A stretch of 64,000 nt of DNA from contig CALSQD010000002.1 of NCBI GenBank assembly GCA_943788405.1, positions 1 through 64,000 of the forward strand. Direction: 5' to 3'. Made by a program: the position numbers and the translations under genes. The notes beneath the pieces were generated by a model that saw only the letters and a list, made by a program, of their open reading frames with translations, was not told the origin of the DNA and did no database searches. Positions within the stretch are counted from its first letter, which is position 1. Each line of letters starts with the position of its first letter. Positions 58,429 through 64,000 of the stretch are shown in pieces. Source of the stretch: an uncultured Flavobacteriales bacterium. GTDB taxonomy: Bacteria; Bacteroidota; Bacteroidia; Flavobacteriales; BACL11.

Positions 58429-59102
58429 AATTTCCAGTTTATAGGTTGTTTGTTATTGTTAATAAGTATTTTATTTGTTTTTGAGAAATGCTTACAGCCT
58501 AAAAACCCTCTGTAGGCTGAAAAAGGGGAAGGGTGTGCAGCAGTTAATATGTGATGTTTTTTTTCATCAATTAAAATTGATTTTTTTTGAGCAAAGGCAC
58601 CCCAAAGTAAAAAAATAATTCCTTCTTTTTTGTTAGAAATTTTTGTGATGATACTGTCCGTAAATTCTTCCCATCCTAATTTTTGATGAGAACCTGCCTC
58701 TTTTCCTCTAACTGTTAGGGTGGAATTAAGTAACAGTACACCTTGTTTTGCCCAATTGTTTAAGTTTCCATTAGTGGATATTGGGAGGTTTAAATCTGAT
58801 TTTAATTCTTTAAAAATATTGCGTAATGAGGGTGGTGTTTTTACCCCATTAGGCACTGAAAAAGAAAGGCCATGAGCCTGTCCTTTTCCATGATAAGGAT
58901 CTTGTCCTAGGATTATTACTTTTAAATCATCAAAATTGGTTTGATTAAAAGCATTAAAAATCATTTCATTTTCAGGGAAAATTGTATGGTGTTTTCTTTC
59001 CGATTCTAGTTTACTAATAATTGCTTTAAAATTATAGGAATTTAATTCATCTTTTAAAAAAAATTTCCAATCGGTATTGAGGTGTAATTTGATAGTTTTC
59101 AT
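58401..59102 (-). CDS. ung: uracil-DNA glycosylase
   Basis: 233 aa family 1 enzyme: VIILGQDPYHGKGQAHGLSF (catalytic Asp in GQDPYH), PPSLRNIFKELKSDL, GVLLLNSTLTVR, FLLWGAFAQKK, and the minor-groove loop AAHPSPFSAYRGF. Removes uracil from DNA. All motifs intact; length typical. Confidence 0.96.
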   Translation of the reverse strand: MKTIKLHLNTDWKFFLKDELNSYNFKAIISKLESERKHHTIFPENEMIFNAFNQTNFDDLKVIILGQDPYHGKGQAHGLSFSVPNGVKTPPSLRNIFKELKSDLNLPISTNGNLNNWAKQGVLLLNSTLTVRGKEAGSHQKLGWEEFTDSIITKISNKKEGIIFLLWGAFAQKKSILIDEKKHHILTAAHPSPFSAYRGFLGCKHFSKTNKILINNNKQPINWKLCSEPLTLF

Positions 59103-59140
59103 TTATTGATTTCAAAGATAGCTAATCTGTATTAAAAATG

Positions 59141-59148
59141 TATTTTTG
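59141..59148 (+). promoter_or_regulatory. promoter -7 element TATTTTTG
   Basis: Perfect TAnnTTTG match 16 bases before the small lipoprotein ATG; it probably drives that gene and lipA. Confidence 0.5.
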
Positions 59149-59164
59149 TCAAAAATTATTTTCA

Positions 59165-59287
59165 ATGAAAAAAGTAGTATTTTTTGCAATAGCAATTGTT
59201 TTAGTAAGTTTTCTTTCTTCTTGTGCTGTGTATGGGCAGCAATGTCCAGGTGTAGCTAAGGTTGATTCATCAGTTTCACCAGCTTAA
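59165..59287 (+). CDS. small lipoprotein upstream of lipA
   Basis: A 40-residue product: MKKVVFFAIAIVLVSFLSSC, with a lipobox LSSC at Cys20, then a short tail AVYGQQCPGVAKVDSSVSPA with a second cysteine. The mature peptide would be only about 20 residues. Similar tiny lipoproteins are frequent in Bacteroidota. It has a good promoter and ends 9 bases before the lipA start, so co-transcription is likely. Function unknown. Confidence 0.6.
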   Translation: MKKVVFFAIAIVLVSFLSSCAVYGQQCPGVAKVDSSVSPA

Positions 59288-59296
59288 TATATACTT

Positions 59297-60151
59297 TTGG
59301 AAAAACAAGAGAAGATAAAAAAACCTAAGTGGTTAAAGGTAAAACTACCTACAGGACAAGCTTATAAAGCTGTTAGAGGGATTACTAAATCACATGATTT
59401 ACATACTATTTGTGAAAGTGGAAATTGTCCAAACATGGGGGAATGTTGGGGTGCAGGTACTGCAACCTTCATGATTTTAGGTAATATTTGTACGCGTTCT
59501 TGCGGTTTTTGTAATGTGATGACAGGCCGCCCACTGGCAGTTGATGTTTTAGAGCCTAAAAAAGTAGCTCGCTCTGTGCAATTAATGCAAGTAAAGCATG
59601 CTGTAATTACTTCTGTTGATCGTGATGATTTAAAAGATGGCGGAGCTAGTATTTGGGTGGAGACAATCAATGAAATACGAAAAGAAAATCCTAACACAAC
59701 TATGGAGACTCTAATTCCTGATTTTAAAGGAAGATTAAAAGATATTCAACCAATTATTGATGTTGCTCCTGAAGTAGTTTCTCATAATATGGAAACAGTA
59801 AGAAGATTGACTAAAAAGGTAAGGATTCAAGCGAAATACGATAGAAGCATGGATACCTTAAGATTCTTACATGAAGGTGGTATTAAAACTAAATCAGGAA
59901 TTATGCTTGGATTAGGTGAAACTGAAGAGGAGGTGATTGAAACTATGCATGATTTACGAGCGGTTGGTGTTTCAATTATGACTATTGGACAGTATTTACA
60001 GCCTTCAAAAAAGCATTTGCCAGTTGTTGAATTTATCACGCCTGAACAATTTGATAAATACAAAGAAATAGGTCTTTCTCTTGGTTTTCAGCATGTTGAA
60101 AGTAGTCCTTTGGTGCGATCTTCTTATCATGCTGAGAAGCACATTCACTAG
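59297..60151 (+). CDS. lipA: lipoyl synthase
   Basis: 284 aa radical-SAM enzyme inserting two sulfurs into protein-bound octanoate. Start codon TTG at 59297. The auxiliary 4Fe-4S cysteines are in [14 protein letters not shown], the radical-SAM CxxxCxxC is [10 protein letters not shown], and the C-terminal RSSY motif is at [11 protein letters not shown]. Other landmarks are [13 protein letters not shown] and [10 protein letters not shown]. Length typical. No lipB is nearby. Confidence 0.96.
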   Translation: MEKQEKIKKPKWLKVKLPTGQAYKAVRGITKSHDLHTICESGNCPNMGECWGAGTATFMILGNICTRSCGFCNVMTGRPLAVDVLEPKKVARSVQLMQVKHAVITSVDRDDLKDGGASIWVETINEIRKENPNTTMETLIPDFKGRLKDIQPIIDVAPEVVSHNMETVRRLTKKVRIQAKYDRSMDTLRFLHEGGIKTKSGIMLGLGETEEEVIETMHDLRAVGVSIMTIGQYLQPSKKHLPVVEFITPEQFDKYKEIGLSLGFQHVESSPLVRSSYHAEKHIH

Positions 60152-60185
60152 TAATTCCCATATTTTTTTATTTTTCTTTTAGGTA

Positions 60186-60215
60186 TTGTCTTTTAATAGA
60201 TAATCATTATATTTG
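60186..60215 (+). promoter_or_regulatory. promoter of the M43 metalloprotease
   Basis: TTG at 60186-60188, 19 bases, then TATATTTG at 60208-60215: both Bacteroidota promoter elements at canonical spacing, 32 bases before the ATG. Confidence 0.6.
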
Positions 60216-60246
60216 TTTCCTAAAATTTTAAACAAATTCATTAGAT

Positions 60247-62961
60247 ATGAAAAATAGACTTTTACCTTTAATTTTTGCATTTTTTGCAGTTACTTCAGTA
60301 AACGCACAAAAGTGTGGTACTTATGATGGTTCTTATGAAGAACAAGAACAAAAATATCCATCTTTTCATCAAGGTTTGGAGACTTTAAATGCAGAATTAG
60401 AAGCTGATCATAAATCTGCTTTAAGCAAAATGAAACATCTTAAAGTTGAAGGTGGTAAAAAAATCATTCCTGTTGTCGTTCATGTTATTCATAACTTAGG
60501 TGGGGAAAATTTATCTGATGCTGCTATTCAGGGAGCAATAGATGCTTTAAATAAAAATATAAATGGTCAGTCAGACAAATTTCTAAATTCACTAGTAGGA
60601 AATCCTTTAACACCAGATATTTTTGCTTCAGTAAGAGGGGTTGCTAATATCGAATTTCGCTTAGCTAAAATTGATCCTAATGGAAACCCTACAACTGGCA
60701 TTTTAAGAGTGCAATCAGAATTAACGAACCAACCTGAAAATAGAAATGCTGTTAAGGGTCTTAGTTATTGGAATTCTTATCAGTATTTTAATATTTGGAC
60801 CTTAAGTAAATTTGCAGATCAGGATGGTGGTGAGTTATTAGGGTTTGCTCAATTTCCTTGGTCTGGGGCTATGTCAACTGACGGAGTTGTTTTAAAGGCT
60901 GGAGAAATGTCTGATATTACTTCAACAACCTTAACGCATGAGGTAGGACATTGGTTAGGATTAAGACATATTTGGGGAGATGCAGAATGTGGAGATGATG
61001 GAGTGAAAGACACGCCAACCCATAAGTATTCAAATGGAGCAGGTGAAAATCCAGGTCCTTTTCCGTCTCCAGCAACTTTTCCTTATCATGTTGGTTTAAC
61101 TACTGGTTGTGTTGCTGATTCATTAAACCCTGCAGGAGAAATGTATATGAATTACATGGATTACACAAATGATAATTATGTTACTATGTTTAGTGCTGGG
61201 CAAGTTGAGGTGATGAATGAAACTTTAGATGGAGAGTATGATGCAGAGACTAATACTACTGGTATAGGGTTTAGAGAATATATGTGGTCAGCTGAAAATA
61301 TTGCCGCTACTGGTACTGCTGATGGTTTTGTAACTCCTGCTTGTAAGCAAAGTGCTAACTTTTTAAGTAGTACAGGGAAATATGCTTTTTGTTTAGGAGA
61401 GAACCTTGTGTTAAAAGGGAATAAAACACAATTTGCCGCAGGTACAGTATCTGCAATTAATTGGGATTATGGTGATGGAGATACTGACAACTCAAATGAA
61501 AATTTAGTTGCTCACACCTACAGTTCTGTAGGTAGTTATGATGTTTCTTTAACTATTGAATATAATGAAATTACTGAATCAAGAGCTAGTAGTTTATCTG
61601 ATTTAGATTTAGTTAATGCAACTTCTTATGATTCTATTGTGGAGACTTTAAATGTGCAGGGAACAGAAGCTGAATTATTAGCTATGAATGCTTCAAATAT
61701 TGTGCTGCATTTAGATGTAGACTCTTTAAGTATTAATTCGCATTTTAAGCATCTGCCAATTGATAGTTTAGGTGGTGAGCATTCTTCTTCCCCTTTCGGA
61801 CTTGATACTTTTTTGTTGATATTTCATACTGAATTAGGAGGGAGTATTACTGCTGAAGAAACTAGTCGTTTAGCTTTATGCTTTAATAGTTGGAGTTTAG
61901 ACTCTGTAATTGCTTCACAAAATACTGCAACTTTAGTTTGGGAATATGACACACTTACCTTTTATTTTGGAGAATATAGTAGTGAAGCGTTTGATGCTTA
62001 TTTTATGGATACTCTTTTCTATAGAGGTGAGGTAGAGCAAACAACTTACATTGCTTATTATACTAACTCTTGTACATCAACAACTGTAAAGGAAGATTTC
62101 ATAGTTATTTCACCTTCATCATCTTCAAATACTGCAGGAAGTTACACTTATGATTTTGAGGATGCTTCTGAATTAACTGCTGACTGGCAAATCACTAAAG
62201 GTGTACAAGGAGGAGATTGGAGTTTTAATACGGTTGAGAATTCTTCTTGGGAATGGGTTGATGGTATAGCTGTAAGCGGATCAGCAGGGATAATGATAGA
62301 TAAAGACAATCTAACTTTAGGTTCTGATGAGTTAATCTCAGTAGCATATGACTTAAGCACTTTATCTACTCCAGCAGTTAAATTTTCATATTCTGGTGCG
62401 GCTACAAATGAATTTCCAGTAAATGAGTTAAATGTATATTATTCTGATGATTGTGGTGAAGTGTGGAGAACTTTAGGTTCTTTGTCTTCAGTTCAAGTGG
62501 CTAATGCAGGCTTATATACTGCAAACTTTAAGCCATTAGAAAACGAATGGAATGATACAGTTATGACTAAAAATCAATTGAAGAATGATAATATTAGATT
62601 TAAGTTTGAGTATGTAACAAATGGTGATGCAAATAATTTCTACTTAGATAATATTCAAATTGGTGAAGAGTCTGCTTTGTTTACTCCTACTGTTAGTGAT
62701 TCTAGAATGTCTATTTACCCTAACCCAACTAGTGGTATGACAGTTGTTGAGCTTGAAAATTTAGCTGATAAAGTAGTAGAGGTTAAATTAGTAAATATTT
62801 TAGGTGCTGAAGTAATGAATTTATTTGAAGGAGAAGTAATAAGCAACTACCATAGATTAGGTGATATTGATTTATCTCCTCTTGAAACAGGAATCTATTT
62901 TGTTAAGGTAGTTTCTAATGGTGATGTTATTAAAACAGAGAAGCTAATTCTTAATAAATAA
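60247..62961 (+). CDS. secreted M43-family zinc metalloprotease with PKD and type A sorting domains
   Basis: 904 aa. The signal peptide ends SVNAQ. A pappalysin/M43 catalytic domain follows (about residues 70-345), with LTHEVGHWLGLRHIWGD carrying HExxHxxGxxH and YMNYMDYTND as the Met-turn. Next are a PKD domain (INWDYGDGDTDN, AHTYSSVGSYDVSL, about 400-440), a large region of unknown fold, and a MAM/jelly-roll-like domain (TADWQITKG). The canonical type A sorting domain ends the protein (MSIYPNPTSG, LVNILGAEV, LETGIYFVKVVS). Extracellular protease, probably for protein scavenging. Confidence 0.93.
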   Translation: MKNRLLPLIFAFFAVTSVNAQKCGTYDGSYEEQEQKYPSFHQGLETLNAELEADHKSALSKMKHLKVEGGKKIIPVVVHVIHNLGGENLSDAAIQGAIDALNKNINGQSDKFLNSLVGNPLTPDIFASVRGVANIEFRLAKIDPNGNPTTGILRVQSELTNQPENRNAVKGLSYWNSYQYFNIWTLSKFADQDGGELLGFAQFPWSGAMSTDGVVLKAGEMSDITSTTLTHEVGHWLGLRHIWGDAECGDDGVKDTPTHKYSNGAGENPGPFPSPATFPYHVGLTTGCVADSLNPAGEMYMNYMDYTNDNYVTMFSAGQVEVMNETLDGEYDAETNTTGIGFREYMWSAENIAATGTADGFVTPACKQSANFLSSTGKYAFCLGENLVLKGNKTQFAAGTVSAINWDYGDGDTDNSNENLVAHTYSSVGSYDVSLTIEYNEITESRASSLSDLDLVNATSYDSIVETLNVQGTEAELLAMNASNIVLHLDVDSLSINSHFKHLPIDSLGGEHSSSPFGLDTFLLIFHTELGGSITAEETSRLALCFNSWSLDSVIASQNTATLVWEYDTLTFYFGEYSSEAFDAYFMDTLFYRGEVEQTTYIAYYTNSCTSTTVKEDFIVISPSSSSNTAGSYTYDFEDASELTADWQITKGVQGGDWSFNTVENSSWEWVDGIAVSGSAGIMIDKDNLTLGSDELISVAYDLSTLSTPAVKFSYSGAATNEFPVNELNVYYSDDCGEVWRTLGSLSSVQVANAGLYTANFKPLENEWNDTVMTKNQLKNDNIRFKFEYVTNGDANNFYLDNIQIGEESALFTPTVSDSRMSIYPNPTSGMTVVELENLADKVVEVKLVNILGAEVMNLFEGEVISNYHRLGDIDLSPLETGIYFVKVVSNGDVIKTEKLILNK

Positions 62962-62982
62962 GAGTTTATAAATATAAAAAAA

Positions 62983-63000
62983 GCCATCAGCAATGATGGC
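62983..63000. terminator. bidirectional terminator between the M43 gene and lpxH
   Basis: GCCATCA-GCAA-TGATGGC hairpin with an A-run before and a T-run after it, so it can stop transcription from both converging genes. Confidence 0.88.
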
Positions 63001-63004
63001 TTTT

Positions 63005-63748
63005 TTATCTGTTATAACTTGTTAGTTCGAGCTTTTCATTGCTTAAAACAGCATAAGTATAATGCTGTAGCCAATCACCAGTATTGATGTACTTTGCTTG
63101 TTTATCAACCTGAAGTTCTAATGGAAGGTGTCTGTGTCCAAAAACATAATAGTCAACAGGGTTTAGTTTTTGTTGTTCCTGGCAATAGCCAAAAAGAATT
63201 TCTTTTTCATTACTAATAAAATTAGCCTCCTCTCCGCTTTTCCGGCTACTTCTGCTCCAAGTGTGAGCTATTGTAAGTGCTAAGTTAGGATGAAGGCGAG
63301 CAAAGGTCCATTGGCAAATTTTTGAAGTAAAAATCTTTCTTAAGAGCTTGTAGAAATAATCTCCATTCCCTAAGCCGTCTCCATGTCCGATAAATAGTTT
63401 TTTATTCCCTTCCTCAATTATAATATTTTCATGATGAATAGTAACCCCAATTTCAGATGCTAGATAATCCTTCATCCATAAATCATGATTACCAACAAAC
63501 AAGTGTACAGATGTGCCATTATCGGTTAGTTGTGCTAATTTCCCTAATAAGCGAACAAATCCTTTAGGGACAACTGTTTTGTATTCAAACCAAAAGTCAA
63601 AAATATCGCCAATAAGGTAAATGGCTTTTGCATCTTTCTCTATTTCAGTAAGCCATTCTACAATTAGTTTTTCTCTTTTGTGACTTTCAGTAAGGTTAGG
63701 ACTTCCTAAATGGAAGTCAGAAGCAAAATATATTTTGTCTTTTATCAA
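63005..63748 (-). CDS. lpxH: UDP-2,3-diacylglucosamine diphosphatase
   Basis: 247 aa calcineurin-like metallophosphatase of lipid A synthesis: FASDFHLGSPNL (first metal site), LIGDIFDFWFEY, LFVGNHDLWMKDY, GHGDGLGNGDYF and VFGHRHLPLEL. These supply all metal ligands. In Bacteroidota this protein is commonly annotated as a UDP-2,3-diacylglucosamine diphosphatase. It lies 2 bases downstream of the gatB end on the same strand. Confidence 0.9.
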   Translation of the reverse strand: MIKDKIYFASDFHLGSPNLTESHKREKLIVEWLTEIEKDAKAIYLIGDIFDFWFEYKTVVPKGFVRLLGKLAQLTDNGTSVHLFVGNHDLWMKDYLASEIGVTIHHENIIIEEGNKKLFIGHGDGLGNGDYFYKLLRKIFTSKICQWTFARLHPNLALTIAHTWSRSSRKSGEEANFISNEKEILFGYCQEQQKLNPVDYYVFGHRHLPLELQVDKQAKYINTGDWLQHYTYAVLSNEKLELTSYNR

Positions 63749-63750
63749 AA

Positions 63751-64000
63751 TTATTTCTCTAGTTCGATTCTTAGTAATTGATTAGCTAATTTGGGGTCAG
63801 CTTTTCCTTTTGATAGTTTCATTACTTCTCCCATAAAAAGACCAATTAATCCTTTTTTACCATTTTTATATTCAGCAGCTTTTTCAGGGTACTTAGCAAT
63901 TGCTTGAGTAATATAATCAGCTAAGGCATCACTATTACTTTCTTGTATCCAGTTATTATCAGTTGCGATTTTATTAGCTGTATCATTGCAGTTAAGCATA
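63751..64000 (-). CDS. gatB: Asp/Glu-tRNA amidotransferase subunit B, C-terminal end
   Basis: Only the C-terminal 82 or so residues are in the window; the frame stays open to the right edge. The segment matches the GatB/YqeY tail domain: NWIQESNSDALADYITQAIA, KGLIGLFMGEVMKLSKGKAD, and PKLANQLLRIELE. GatB acts in the GatCAB complex that amidates misacylated Glu-tRNA(Gln) or Asp-tRNA(Asn). Confidence 0.9.
   Translation of the reverse strand, partial: MLNCNDTANKIATDNNWIQESNSDALADYITQAIAKYPEKAAEYKNGKKGLIGLFMGEVMKLSKGKADPKLANQLLRIELEK

Overview
The window reads as chromosomal DNA of an AT-rich Bacteroidota, most likely a marine member of the Flavobacteriales. The reasons are a type IX secretion/gliding locus (GldJ, PorP/SprF, PorU, PorV), many secreted proteins with type IX sorting domains, the Bacteroidota promoter signature TAnnTTTG upstream of many genes, and an NhaD-type sodium/proton antiporter.

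Layout. (1) 1-6975: after the 3' end of a secreted-protein gene, a tightly packed plus-strand operon for oxidative, pterin/flavin and UV-damage functions: glutathione peroxidase, pterin carbinolamine dehydratase, two SDR-type proteins, a flavin reductase, a T4 DenV-type pyrimidine-dimer glycosylase, duplicated small Lacal_2735-type genes, an SRPBCC protein, a SOUL heme protein and MsrA. (2) 6981-30417: an accessory island ending exactly at the 3' end of a tRNA-Val(UAC) gene on the minus strand. It holds about a dozen modules, mainly secreted proteins (kelch, PKD, LRR, CAP, FAS1, SprB-like and cupredoxin folds). Interspersed are a carboxypeptidase, pirin, YceI, and regulators of the LuxR, HxlR and Crp/Fnr types. 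Modules are separated by about ten copies of a roughly 80-bp element, all in the same orientation. Each intact copy has a perfect inverted repeat (terminator-like), a core that on the minus strand resembles the 3' end of a tRNA including discriminator and CCA, and an AT tail that often supplies the promoter of the next gene. A decayed serine recombinase reads in frame through the terminator into the tRNA gene. (3) 30477-64000: conserved core genome: folC-tonB-exbD-exbB, nhaD, mscS, an amino-acid dehydrogenase, anmK, acyl-CoA dehydrogenase, an OPX/PCP polysaccharide export pair, murF-gldJ-porP/porU-porV-ispF, peroxiredoxin, the rmuC-rlmB operon, ung, lipA, a large M43 metalloprotease, lpxH and the end of gatB.

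How it fits together. The secreted products of the island need a type IX export and sorting machine, and PorU (sortase) and PorV (shuttle) are encoded 20-30 kb away. Nine proteins, counting the fragment at the left edge, end in a short (about 36-38 residue) C-terminal module with the core IYDDGTVEKK or a relative. It lacks the usual PNP start of a type A sorting domain. The most interesting candidate system is therefore a tRNA-anchored, stepwise-accreted cassette array for surface or secreted proteins. In it the secretion signal, the sorting tail, the terminator and the promoter-bearing repeat are conserved and the central domain varies. The island regulators have visible candidate operators: a shared palindrome for the LuxR-type protein, and a shared palindrome at an activator-like position for the Crp/Fnr-type protein.
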